Part shown: piece after piece, positions 8,059 to 16,454 of the stretch
Layout of the letters: each line of letters opens with the position of its first letter
Numbering within the stretch: position 1 is the stretch's first letter
Assembly: GCA_934662565.1 (NCBI GenBank)
Contig: CAKUKI010000003.1
Span: 124,001 to 188,000 of the forward strand
DNA length: 64,000 nt
Source: an uncultured Elusimicrobiales bacterium
GTDB lineage: Bacteria; Elusimicrobiota; Elusimicrobia; Elusimicrobiales; Elusimicrobiaceae
Reading direction: 5' to 3'
The notes under the pieces: generated by a model
What the model was told of the DNA's origin: nothing
What the model saw: only the letters and a program-made list of their open reading frames with translations
Database searches by the model: none
Program-made: the position numbers and the translations under genes

Positions 8059-10302
8059 TTAATTTTGTAATTGGGTAATTTGGCCTGGACAAATAGTTTG
8101 GAGATATTGGACAATACTTTTACAACAATCTATTAAGTTAGCATCGGTACAAGGTGAACAAGTCCTAATGCGTCCGTGAGACAAATCATGGATCAAGCTA
8201 TAACTAGATTTACAAGATTCAAAAATATGTTCTTGCTTTACGAAATCATAGAGTTCCATTTCAGGATATTTGAAATTACAAAGTGTTTCTAATACGTGTC
8301 GAATGGAATTGGGAGTTTGAAAAGTTGGTTTCGATTTTTGAATACTAATATCAAAAATATGTCGCAGATGATGTTCATAGGGCAATAGGTATTTGCTGTC
8401 TAGTTCACTTAACTTTGAATGATCTAGAAATAATGCAGTTGAGATAATTTTATTTTTAATTAAAATACTCATAAATTCAATATTATGAGTTAAAATAATA
8501 AAACGAGAATACATTAATTCAAAATTGATTTTGAGATCTCTTATCTCTTGCGCTACCTGATAAACAAAATTAAAATCAAGACTTGATATAGGGTCATCAA
8601 TTATTAATAACAATCGTCGGTAATCTTCTTTATTATTTACTAAAGAGTGGATCAGTGCTAGGAAATAACAAAATGCAAGAATACTCTTTTCACCTTCACT
8701 TATTTTATCTAAAGCAGATTCTTGTAATGGATAAGTATCATTTAGTTTAAGGAAATGCTTTTTTGGATCATATGTATATCTATCCTTAAAGAACTCTTTT
8801 AATAATTTAGAAAATTCATTGTCAATTGCATCTTGTTTTGCTATTTTTGAATTTTCTTGTTTTTTCTTTATTTCTTGTTCTAATTTATTTATTTCTTCCC
8901 GATAATTTACAATTTTATTAATATCTGGAAGATTCTTATTGCGTAATTCATATAGCAGTGCGGTGCAAAGATTTTGGCGTAATTTTTTTTCTTCTCCATT
9001 TGTTGAAATCTTTTTACCCTCTAAATCTACGACGAGTTGGTTTTGTAATGGAAGTTCTTTTTGTATTTTTTCTACAATGTCCGCAATAGCATCTATTTGC
9101 CGGTTACAATCAAAGTCAATTCTTTCTTTTGAAAGCATTTTTTGATCTAATAAAGTATCAATAACCTTAATGTCGTTCTCGATAGTTTCAAAATCAATAT
9201 CCAAAGAAAAAGTTTGTTCCTTTATGGAGGGGAAATATTCTTTTTGAATATTATATTTTGATACAATATCGAGCAATTCCGTGCGATAGGTTTGAATTTG
9301 TGTTATTAATGATTTTAAATAATTTTTTGCTTGTGATATATCTTTAGCACATTTACCTTCTTCATCAGTGAAATAAGTTATGTATCCGTCGATAATGTGT
9401 TTAGCTGTTTCATTAAGAGATTGTTCGCAGAAAGGGCATACAGCGGGAGGTGTATCTAAAAGCGAAACTCCTTGTTCTATGAAAGAATAATGCTCTTGGA
9501 TTTTCTTTTTGTATTTTTCTGCTACATTAACAAGAGATACTTCTTTTGTCAGTAATTGATTAATCTCATACAAGGGTTTTATATTTGGTTGGAAATATAA
9601 TTGAGATAAAGAGGGTAAATCTTTTGGCAAATTTTGTAGCTTTTCTAAGCTAATCTTTATATCTTGAACTTTTTGTGTTGGTTGTTGTTCTTCAAAAATA
9701 CGTTCGTAAGTAATGTTTGAATATTCTTTAAGGGTAGAAATATATTTAACAGCAGTACTGATATTTTTCTTTTCTTGATTAATATCATTTTTTATTTTTT
9801 CTTCAAGTTCATTAAGTTGGGAAACGAGAGAGCTTTTTTTGTTTTCGAGTTCCGCAATTTTTGCGTTGGTTTCACCTATAATAATTTCTCCAGGGATAGC
9901 ATTTTTGAGCGTAAATGTATTAAGGGTGAGATTTCTATTTATAAAATCCCTATTAAATGTGTGTATGATCCATTTGGAATCTTGAGAACAATGGGGTCCT
10001 TCATTAATATTCTCTGTCAACGTGAAAATATTTTTTATTTCAGGGGAATTCGAGGTTGGTTTGGAAGAAAAGCTGAATTCAAACTTCGCTTTTTTTTCTC
10101 CAAAAGATAGTAGCGGAGAAGTCGCAACAGATTGTTTATTTTGTTGGGCATCTTGAAGACAGGAGAAAACTCTACTAATAAAAGTCTTCCCGGATCCATT
10201 ATTGGCAAAAATCGCCAAATTAAGTGCTTTTATATCTTTTGTAAATGATAAATCGCTTAATGGTCCTATGTTATTGATAACCAATTTGAAAGTATTTGTC
10301 AT
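8059..10302 (-). CDS. RloC/PrrC-like AAA_13 ATPase with putative anticodon-nuclease tail
   Basis: 747 aa. Walker A is ANNGSGKTF (~33-41). A long coiled coil is interrupted by a zinc-hook motif CPFCEQ (~288), then come the ABC signature SEGEKSILAF, Walker B LLLIIDDPISSLD and the H-loop ILTHN. The C-terminal region has R668-x3-E672 and H705/H709, close to the R-x3-E...H spacing (about 32) of the PrrC/RloC tRNA anticodon nuclease. RloC is a known stand-alone, zinc-hook-bearing tRNA nuclease activated by DNA damage or phage. The strongly A+T-rich gene differs from the core genes. AAA_13 assignment is firm; nuclease activity is inferred. Confidence 0.8.
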   Translation of the reverse strand: MTNTFKLVINNIGPLSDLSFTKDIKALNLAIFANNGSGKTFISRVFSCLQDAQQNKQSVATSPLLSFGEKKAKFEFSFSSKPTSNSPEIKNIFTLTENINEGPHCSQDSKWIIHTFNRDFINRNLTLNTFTLKNAIPGEIIIGETNAKIAELENKKSSLVSQLNELEEKIKNDINQEKKNISTAVKYISTLKEYSNITYERIFEEQQPTQKVQDIKISLEKLQNLPKDLPSLSQLYFQPNIKPLYEINQLLTKEVSLVNVAEKYKKKIQEHYSFIEQGVSLLDTPPAVCPFCEQSLNETAKHIIDGYITYFTDEEGKCAKDISQAKNYLKSLITQIQTYRTELLDIVSKYNIQKEYFPSIKEQTFSLDIDFETIENDIKVIDTLLDQKMLSKERIDFDCNRQIDAIADIVEKIQKELPLQNQLVVDLEGKKISTNGEEKKLRQNLCTALLYELRNKNLPDINKIVNYREEINKLEQEIKKKQENSKIAKQDAIDNEFSKLLKEFFKDRYTYDPKKHFLKLNDTYPLQESALDKISEGEKSILAFCYFLALIHSLVNNKEDYRRLLLIIDDPISSLDFNFVYQVAQEIRDLKINFELMYSRFIILTHNIEFMSILIKNKIISTALFLDHSKLSELDSKYLLPYEHHLRHIFDISIQKSKPTFQTPNSIRHVLETLCNFKYPEMELYDFVKQEHIFESCKSSYSLIHDLSHGRIRTCSPCTDANLIDCCKSIVQYLQTICPGQITQLQN

Positions 10303-10457
10303 ATTTAGAAAACGAAATTATTAATAATATAAACAGTATATCATATTATATATAAAACAAATTAATTTTATTTGATAATTAAAGTTGAATTTATAGGGAA
10401 ACCATGTAGGGCTATATTTATGATTATTACTAGTTGTTTTTACCCCTTACCGGGTTT

Positions 10458-11290
10458 TTAGGGTTCTATATGTTTAGGACATTTGTTTAGATAATTCTCA
10501 AGTTGTTTATGCAAAGTTTGTTTCAGTTCCTTGGGGCTTATTATTTGGATATGGGGCAGCCAGCGTTGGATTTGCGGAAGGACCTGCATAAAATTGGCTG
10601 TTTTGCACGAAATAAGCAAAGAACCGTCTTTGTATCCTTTCTCAATTTTTTGGTAAAGGAAAAATTCCACCTCTTTAAAATAGCCGGCAATGGGTGAGGC
10701 AATTTTTAGCTTGATTTCTAAATTTTGCTCACTATCGAACCAAATATTGGGCGACTGTGCCAATTTGTCATCAATAGAAATAGGGGCAAAGGTTTGAGTA
10801 TGTGTGCGCACTTGTTCAATACGACCTAGCGAGAATTTCATAAAGGTATTCCAACTGTTGAGGGTAATTAAGTACCAAAATTCGTCAAATAAAGCTATTT
10901 TTAAGGGGCGTACATGGTGGCTACACGCCTGTTTGGTTTGAGATTTATAATAAACATCTACATACCGGTGTTTTAAGATGACCTGTTCCAATTTTTCCAA
11001 AATAGCGGGGAAAATACTGTGCCACATGCGCGGTATTTTGATAAAGTAAATATCTTGCGGATTGGGCCGTACTGCTTGTTCCGTTAGCCGTCTAAAACTG
11101 GCTTGCCAATTGAAACCTATTCGGCCAATGGAAATCCGGCACATTCTATCTCGTGTAAATCGCGTTGTAAGGTGCGCGCGGAAAAGCCGAGTTCTTTGGC
11201 TTCTTGCGTGAGCGTAATGCGCCCTCGGTCTAACTTATTAAGCAGATATAAAATGCACGTAAATTTATGTAAGGTGGCAGATTTAATCAT
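10458..11290 (-). pseudogene. WYL-domain regulator pseudogene (deletion plus frameshift)
   Basis: The N-terminal part from ATG 11290 gives the HTH (ARTLQRDLHEIECAGFPLAE, then stop at 11117). The remaining WYL domain continues in another frame (from about 11125 to 10458) with VRPLKIALFDEFWYL and NIWFD, colinear with the regulator at 1-776. Compared with that paralogue about 40 residues between the HTH and the WYL domain are missing and the frame shifts at the junction, so this copy is dead or makes only an HTH fragment. Its promoter still carries operator copy 3. No gene was found in the 155 bases between it and the RloC-like gene. Confidence 0.75.
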
Positions 11291-11566
11291 ACGTCTATTA
11301 TATTCTATTTTTTTTTGTGCCAATAATGTTACAATTTGCATAAGGGAATTGTCCCTTATGAATTTGTGAATTATTTTAGGAAGCTTGGCTAGGGGCTAAG
11401 CAGAGCTGACGGACTCGTCCGGCGGCACTTTGGAATCCTCAAAATAATCGTTCTTGTTTGTCTCCTTTCGGGGACGGACAGGCGGCGGTTATATGGGTTA
11501 TTCCAAAGGCTCACGTAACGCGCCGCCTTTTTATTTGTCCGTCTAAATATAGCATAGCAAAGTAAT
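11291..11566 (-). other. Long leader between WYL pseudogene and its promoter
   Basis: A -10 box TATGCT (complement of 11551-11556) lies 10 bp from operator copy 3 and points towards the WYL pseudogene, leaving a ~250-nt leader. It contains GC-rich inverted repeats (GGCGGCG near 11480 against CGCCGCC at 11521). A short frame ends at 11398 behind AAAGGAG but lacks a start codon. I see no convincing gene or known RNA in it. Confidence 0.35.
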
Positions 11567-11601
11567 GCGACAAGTGAGTTGTCGCACAGATTTGATAGGA
11601 T
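11551..11601. promoter_or_regulatory. Divergent promoter pair sharing WYL-type operator (copy 3)
   Basis: TGCGACAA (11566-11573) and TTGTCGCA (11579-11586) form an 8-bp-arm palindrome. Ten bases from TGTCGC lies TAGGAT (11596-11601) for the + operon. Ten bases from the other arm lies TATGCT (complement of 11551-11556) for the - strand. Confidence 0.75.
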
Positions 11602-11622
11602 AAAAATATATGGAGGGAGTAT

Positions 11623-11730
11623 ATGTTGGAAGAAATTGTAGGACACGTAGTAAAACATGTGGTAATCCATGTTGTCAAAGAAGGGGGAAAAGTAGTCGTA
11701 GAAGTAGCAAAAAACTTTTTATTAAAATAA
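11623..11730 (+). CDS. 35-aa valine/histidine-rich peptide
   Basis: ATG 11623 follows a very strong GGAGGGAG ribosome site directly downstream of the operator-controlled promoter. The product starts MLEEIVGHVVKHVV, has a central KEGGK and ends NFLLK. It is an amphipathic or hydrophobic repeat of VV-x-H steps on both sides of a glycine turn, reminiscent of small membrane-active peptides, though no family is recognised. The next gene starts 4 nt after its stop, so the two are translationally coupled. The strong ribosome site and regulatory position are the case for it being real. Confidence 0.6.
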   Translation: MLEEIVGHVVKHVVIHVVKEGGKVVVEVAKNFLLK

Positions 11731-11734
11731 GCTT

Positions 11735-11971
11735 ATGAGTCAGGTAATTGTAGTAGGTAAAGAAATGCTTCGAATTAGCCCTAGGAATACCAGCCATATA
11801 GAATATTCCTATAACGGCGGGCGTAGTTGGCTGGTGCGTTATTTAGGCACAACTGCAGGGCAATTTAAAGATTTGCAAGTAGTGGGTAATGAAATCATTG
11901 CTTTAACAAGTAAAGGGACTTTTTATTCCAAAACACAGGGAAGAACATGGTTGTTTAGAAAAGAAATATAA
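11735..11971 (+). CDS. Small Asp-box (BNR-like) repeat protein
   Basis: 78 aa with two Asp-box-like repeats, SYNGGRSW (~26-33) and SKTQGRTW (~65-72), each followed by a short strand, as in single blades of sialidase-type beta-propellers. A complete propeller needs many more blades, so this is a two-blade fragment or an oligomerising mini-protein. It has no signal peptide. It sits between the 35-aa peptide and the Mrr-like nuclease in one operon under operator copy 3. No separate ribosome site is visible. Confidence 0.55.
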   Translation: MSQVIVVGKEMLRISPRNTSHIEYSYNGGRSWLVRYLGTTAGQFKDLQVVGNEIIALTSKGTFYSKTQGRTWLFRKEI

Positions 11972-12021
11972 TTCCGTCAGCGGAAGTTCACTTCCAGGTT
12001 CGGTGTTCATTAGGAGAAATT

Positions 12022-13062
12022 ATGGCCGGAAAAAATATATTATTACATCGTATTTCTTATTTTGCCGATGTCTCTTGGCCGCTATTGGGGCGGGGATATC
12101 TTAGTATCGGATGGTCGGATTATGTCAATGACGAAACCGATAAATATCTGCAAGCGCGAGATTTTAAATCTTTTCAAAATTTTGTGTTTGCCCAAACTAA
12201 GAGCCGAAACCGCAATTGCCTGATGCGTTTTGTCCAATTAAAAAAGGGCGATTGGGTGGTTGTGCCACATCCCTATATGTTTAGTGTTTATGAGGTGGAA
12301 GAAGAGCCCATCTCTGTGCGACATTTAAATGTACCAGATGATTTTTTAACCGGGAGCAACAGAAAAATTGTGAAAAATGCGCAAGGCATCTTGGCTTATG
12401 ACAATCCGTCCGGCCAGGTAATAGATTTGGGATTTATGGTAAAAGTCAAACCCATTTTACCCAATATTTCAAGAAGTCAATATGCGGATGCCGCTTTGAC
12501 AGCGCGCCTAAAAGTAAGGCCTACTAACGTATTGATAAATGATTTGGAGGTTTCAGTGGAGCGTGCCATTGAGGCGGCAAAAAATAATAAGCCCATCAAT
12601 CTCTATGAGGATATTGTTGAAAAAACGGCTGAAGTCATACGTAAGACGCTGTATCAGTCATTAAATCCCAATAAATTTGAAAGGTTAGTAAAATGGTATT
12701 TTGAAAAAATAGGTGCCACGGAGGTTTGTATTCCTCCCAAAAACTCTCCGGAAAAACAAGATTACGAAGACGCGGATATTATTGCAACTTTTGATTCGTT
12801 AAGAATCATTATATACGCTCAAGTGAAATATCACCGAGGAGAGACCGGCACTTGGGGGTTGGAACAAATTGAACACTACTCGCAGGTGCACGAAAATCAG
12901 GAAGATTATTCTGTAGGCAAATGGGTGATTTCCAGTGCTGACTTTTCCGAACAAGCCACCAAATTGGCGGCCGAAAGAGATATCCGCTTGATTAACGGGA
13001 AACAATTCGTAATTATGTTGATGAATGCAGGTGTTAGCAACTTGGATAAAGTGAAATTATAA
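12022..13062 (+). CDS. Mrr-like (type IV) restriction endonuclease
   Basis: 346 aa with AGGAG before ATG 12022. The C-terminal third has a PD-(D/E)xK-type catalytic core: FERLVKWYFEKIGA (~225), then DADIIATFDSL and AQVKYH (the D...QxK pattern of Mrr_cat), ending LINGKQFVIMLMNAGV. The N-terminal ~150 residues begin with a WPLLGRGYLSIGW stretch, probably a recognition domain for modified DNA or another ligand, of unassigned family. Mrr proteins cut modified foreign DNA. It is the third gene of the operon controlled by the WYL-type operator and is bounded by a bidirectional terminator. Confidence 0.75.
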   Translation: MAGKNILLHRISYFADVSWPLLGRGYLSIGWSDYVNDETDKYLQARDFKSFQNFVFAQTKSRNRNCLMRFVQLKKGDWVVVPHPYMFSVYEVEEEPISVRHLNVPDDFLTGSNRKIVKNAQGILAYDNPSGQVIDLGFMVKVKPILPNISRSQYADAALTARLKVRPTNVLINDLEVSVERAIEAAKNNKPINLYEDIVEKTAEVIRKTLYQSLNPNKFERLVKWYFEKIGATEVCIPPKNSPEKQDYEDADIIATFDSLRIIIYAQVKYHRGETGTWGLEQIEHYSQVHENQEDYSVGKWVISSADFSEQATKLAAERDIRLINGKQFVIMLMNAGVSNLDKVKL

Positions 13063-13101
13063 GGTGCCCTCAAAAGTAAATTGGCAGTTCATCTATTCCT
13101 T

Positions 13102-13134
13102 AAAACAGGCGGTCTTTATCAGGCCGCCTGTTTT
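13102..13134. terminator. Bidirectional terminator between Mrr-like and TPR genes
   Basis: AAAACAGGCGG (13102-13112) pairs with CCGCCTGTTTT (13124-13134). It has T-runs on both strands between convergent genes. Confidence 0.85.
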
Positions 13135-13152
13135 GTATCAGCTGTAAAAAAC

Positions 13153-14387
13153 TTATTTTTTCTTCTTTTTTTGCGCTAAAAACACTGGGATTTGATATAA
13201 AACCGTCAATTCTTCTAATTTGTCTACCAATGCTTGATAGACTTTATCATATCCGTCAATAATAAGCAGTATTTGTTTCCGCCAGTCGCGCAGTTGTGAC
13301 AGCGTGTTATCCTCCGGGCTGTTAAGTTTGATTAAATCCAAGCAGGCCTGGGTAAAATGACGGTCGGTGCAAAGTTGCAAATACTCTTGAATTTCTTTTA
13401 ATTTTTCAGTTAAATCTGGTTTGTTTAGGGGAGAGAGTGTTTCGCGCAAATAGGTCATACTTTTTTGAATACTATCACCCATTTTATTTTCAAAGCGTGA
13501 CCCCGTCCATGTGGCAAAACACTCGTCTAAATCGTCGGTTGAATCAATCATATCATCTACTTCATCAAAAAACTGATGGCGCAAGTTGTCCATAAAATCT
13601 TTGTCAATTACCACCGGTTCTTCGGGGAGTGCTTTTTGAAGTTGGCGCATATTTGATTTCATGGATTTTCCTATTAATTCGTCCTTGCTTTGGAGTACAA
13701 TTTCCGTATCTTGCTGCAAATGTGTTAAATGCCCGGAGTAATACCCCGCCATGGCCTGTAAATAATGGGCTACATCATTGTGAGGATGTACGTGTAGACT
13801 GCTTTGGGCGTCGTGGTAGGCAGCTTCGTATGCTTCTTGATCTAGGCGAATCAGCCCGCGTATCAAATAGCACATCCCGCGTTCATTAGGCATTAACAAA
13901 TAATCATAATGTAACGCTTGTGCAAAAGGGAACGTTTCCGGCTTGTTTTGGATAAACGCTAATATCCCTTGTGTAAAATAAAGATAAGCCCGGTGGCGGT
14001 TATCTAACTGTTTTTATGGAGAATTGCTTGTTTTGCATAACGTTTGGCAAGTGACAGTTTTTCAGTTGCCATATAATAAGTGGCTTTTTGCAAGTTCAAA
14101 AAAACGTTACTGGCTCCCAATTTTTGCATTTCTTTTAATAATGCCTTGGCTTGCTCAAATTGTTCTAGCATCAAGGAACTGTCAAAAGCCTGTTCCAATG
14201 CATCTAACGAAGGTTGCCGTTTGTGTTCGGCCAATGCTAATGTCAGGGCCAAGGCCTCTTTATCTTGATCGTTATTGCTAAACCAGCGTGCCTGTTGCAA
14301 AAGAGGAGTAAAGTTTTGCAACCAAGACGGCGTAGGTTGCGGAATGGCAATTTGCGATAATTTAGACGTATTGTTTGATTTTTTCAT
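13153..14387 (-). pseudogene. TPR-like helical-repeat protein gene with a frameshift
   Basis: ATG 14387 has AAAAAAGGAG upstream. The first frame runs to 14004 (127 aa of TPR-like helices such as QAKALLKEMQKLGA and SLAKRYAKQAIL). The downstream frame is open from about 14025 to 13153 and continues helical repeats (KQLDNRHRAYLYFTQGIL, then LIRGLIRLDQEAYEAAYHDA), ending in a KKKKK tail. The shift lies at an A5 run (complement of ~14014-14018). Intact, the protein would be about 410 aa. The promoter holds operator copy 4, so it belonged to the WYL regulon. Function unknown. Confidence 0.65.
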
Positions 14388-14414
14388 AGTTTTCTCCTTT
14401 TTTGTGTTACATAT

Positions 14415-14449
14415 AGCATAACACGAGATGGCGACAGATGTGGTGTCGG
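14415..14449 (-). promoter_or_regulatory. WYL-type operator and promoter (copy 4), TPR gene
   Basis: On the - strand: CCGACA, 7-nt spacer, TGTCGC (complement of 14431-14449), 10 bp, then TATGCT (complement of 14415-14420). The arm facing the gene is perfect; the far arm has one mismatch. Confidence 0.7.
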
Positions 14450-14505
14450 AGTATTATAATTTGACTTCCTTGGCGTTATAAGCGGTAATGTGTATAAGAG
14501 AAAAC

Positions 14506-14775
14506 ATGCAAAACTATACACATTTAACCGCGCGGGAATTGGAATATAAATGGCTGGAATTAATAGGCAGTCCTGTGCCGCCAAGGGAGCAGATAAACGC
14601 TCCAAAGCCACTCTTGAAATAGGTTCTAAACTAATCCGTTCCTATCAAGGACTTAAGTACGAAGTAGAAATCGTCCCACAAGGGTATCTATATGAGAGCA
14701 CACTCTACAAAAGCCTATCCGGTGTAGCCAAGGCTATTACAGGTAAGAGTTGTATTCTTTGGAGTGAAGAAATGA
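14506..14775 (+). pseudogene. DUF2924 protein gene remnant upstream of the recombinase
   Basis: The first frame from ATG 14506 gives HLTARELEYKWLELIGSPVPP, then stops. The second frame shows the DUF2924 C-terminal pattern KLIRSYQGLKYEVEIV and YKSLSGVAKAITGKSC. A third switch is needed for the final FFGVKK ending at TGA 14775. So there are at least two small deletions. DUF2924 genes typically precede serine recombinases in phage and island cassettes. The TGA overlaps the recombinase start (ATGA), showing past translational coupling. The 26.3-kb cassette shows what is missing (RSLVIKYLLWYEQA). Confidence 0.65.
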
Positions 14776-16388
14776 ATGATAAAAAAATACGTTGTGCAAT
14801 CTATACGCGCAAATCAACGGAAGAGGGATTAGAGCAAGAGTTTAATAGTTTACAAGCCCAGCGGGAAGCGTGTGAATCCTACATTAAGAGCCAAAAGCAC
14901 GAGAATTGGCAGTTGTTGCCTACCGAATATGATGACGGTGGATATTCAGGGGGTAACATGGAAAGGCTGGCCCTAAAACGACTTCTATCTGATATTAAAT
15001 CTGGTCTTGTTGATATCATAGTTGTGTATAAAATAGACCGTTTAACCCGCAGTTTAATGGACTTTAGCAAGATAGTAGAAGTATTAGATAAATATAATGC
15101 CTCGTTTGTATCTATTACCCAACATTTTAACACCACTACCAGTATGGGTCGGTTAACACTCAATATGCTACTTTCATTTGCCCAATTTGAGCGGGAAGTG
15201 ACGGGAGAGCGCATAAGGGATAAGATTAGTGCTAGCAAGAAAAAAGGTATGTGGATGGGCGGAAAACCGCCACTAGGGTATTATCGTAAAGATAAAAAGA
15301 TATATCCGGATGAAGAAAAAGCCATACTTATCAATAATATCTTTAAGAAATATATAGAACTCAAAAGCACCACTCTCTTAAAAGACTGGCTCAAAGAACA
15401 AGGGCGAAATATATCAGTAGGCAATTTGAATTGTATTTTACGCAATAAAGCCTATATCGGCCTAGTTGGGCATAAAGGGACATGGTATCAGGGGGAACAT
15501 CAGGGCATCATAGATATATCTTTGTTTGAACAAGCGCAAGCGGTAATGGTTGCTAATCATATCCACCGCCAACATTATGACCCAAAGAAAAGCCTTTTAT
15601 CCGGCAAACTATATGATGATAAAGGAAATGCTATGAGTCCCAGTTGGAGTACGGGTGGCAGTGGAAAAACATACCGCTATTATGTAAGCCAAGCCATTAT
15701 CCGCAAAGAGCCAAGTAAACTAGGTAAAATAAGCAAAGTATCCTTACCACAACTGGAAAACTTTATAGATAGTTGGTTTGAGCGATTCCTACTTGATAAA
15801 ACTAAACCTTATCAATATGTTCAGCACTTTGAAGTATCCAAGCAAAAGAAACTATTACAACTACTGCCATCTTATACAATAACCCGGGATATAGAAAAAG
15901 CCCTCATCAAGCATATTAAACTAAGATACAACGAAGCAGAAATCACTTTGCGTACAGAACAAGTATTAGAGTTATTTAATGCCATTTATGAAAACCGAGA
16001 AATGCGGCTACTTAAACCCGAAGAATTAAAACAAGAAAGCGTCTATACAGAGCCGTATCATATCGGTACAATAGCCAACGGAGAAAAGATAATCGTAGGG
16101 CAGTTTATAGAGCCGAAGAAACACCCTAATACTGAACTTATCAAAATCTTAAATCAGGCTTACATATGGCACCAAGACGTGATTAGCGGCACAAGCACAC
16201 AGGATATAGCCAAACGTGATAAGGTATGCGTACAATATGTCCGCCGGATCCTCAATTTGAGTTTTTTATCCCCTAAGATCGTACGGGCTATCCTAAACGG
16301 CACCCAACCAGCCGATTGCACACTCAAAAAATTGCTCTCTATTAAATCTTCAAATTGGAAAGAGCAAGAGCAACTTTTTACAAAATAA
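14772..16388 (+). CDS. Large serine recombinase
   Basis: 538 aa from ATG 14772, overlapping the stop of the DUF2924 remnant. The resolvase domain has the catalytic serine in AIYTRKSTEEG (~14), then DDGGYSGGNMERLAL, YKIDRLTRSLMDF and the helix-E region FAQFEREVTGERIRDK. A recombinase/zinc-ribbon-type region follows (GGKPPLGYY, LRNKAYIGLVGHKGTW). The C-terminal ~60 aa (KRDKVCVQYVRRILNLSFL) is repeated in the remnant at 26293. It probably integrates or excises the surrounding element; an intact catalytic core suggests it may be active. Confidence 0.85.
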   Translation: MNDKKIRCAIYTRKSTEEGLEQEFNSLQAQREACESYIKSQKHENWQLLPTEYDDGGYSGGNMERLALKRLLSDIKSGLVDIIVVYKIDRLTRSLMDFSKIVEVLDKYNASFVSITQHFNTTTSMGRLTLNMLLSFAQFEREVTGERIRDKISASKKKGMWMGGKPPLGYYRKDKKIYPDEEKAILINNIFKKYIELKSTTLLKDWLKEQGRNISVGNLNCILRNKAYIGLVGHKGTWYQGEHQGIIDISLFEQAQAVMVANHIHRQHYDPKKSLLSGKLYDDKGNAMSPSWSTGGSGKTYRYYVSQAIIRKEPSKLGKISKVSLPQLENFIDSWFERFLLDKTKPYQYVQHFEVSKQKKLLQLLPSYTITRDIEKALIKHIKLRYNEAEITLRTEQVLELFNAIYENREMRLLKPEELKQESVYTEPYHIGTIANGEKIIVGQFIEPKKHPNTELIKILNQAYIWHQDVISGTSTQDIAKRDKVCVQYVRRILNLSFLSPKIVRAILNGTQPADCTLKKLLSIKSSNWKEQEQLFTK

Positions 16389-16420
16389 TTATATACTTCT
16401 AAATAATTATCAATTATTAG

Positions 16421-16448
16421 TTGTAAATAATTGGTTTTTAGCTATAAT
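16421..16448 (+). promoter_or_regulatory. Promoter of the ABC-3C operon (leaderless)
   Basis: TTGTAA (16421-16426), 16-bp spacing, TATAAT (16443-16448). The first ATG of the operon lies at 16455, the expected transcription start, and no ribosome site is present, so the mRNA would be leaderless. Confidence 0.55.
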
Positions 16449-16454
16449 ATACGT

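Noticed and set aside
8027..8092. Upstream extension of the 288-aa RloC-partner gene
   Set aside because: It would overlap the end of the ATPase gene and has no ribosome site, while ATG 8026 does.
11398..11470. Hammerhead-like ribozyme or small gene in the WYL pseudogene leader
   Set aside because: The CTGANGA/GAAA core is incomplete, and the short frame lacks a start codon.
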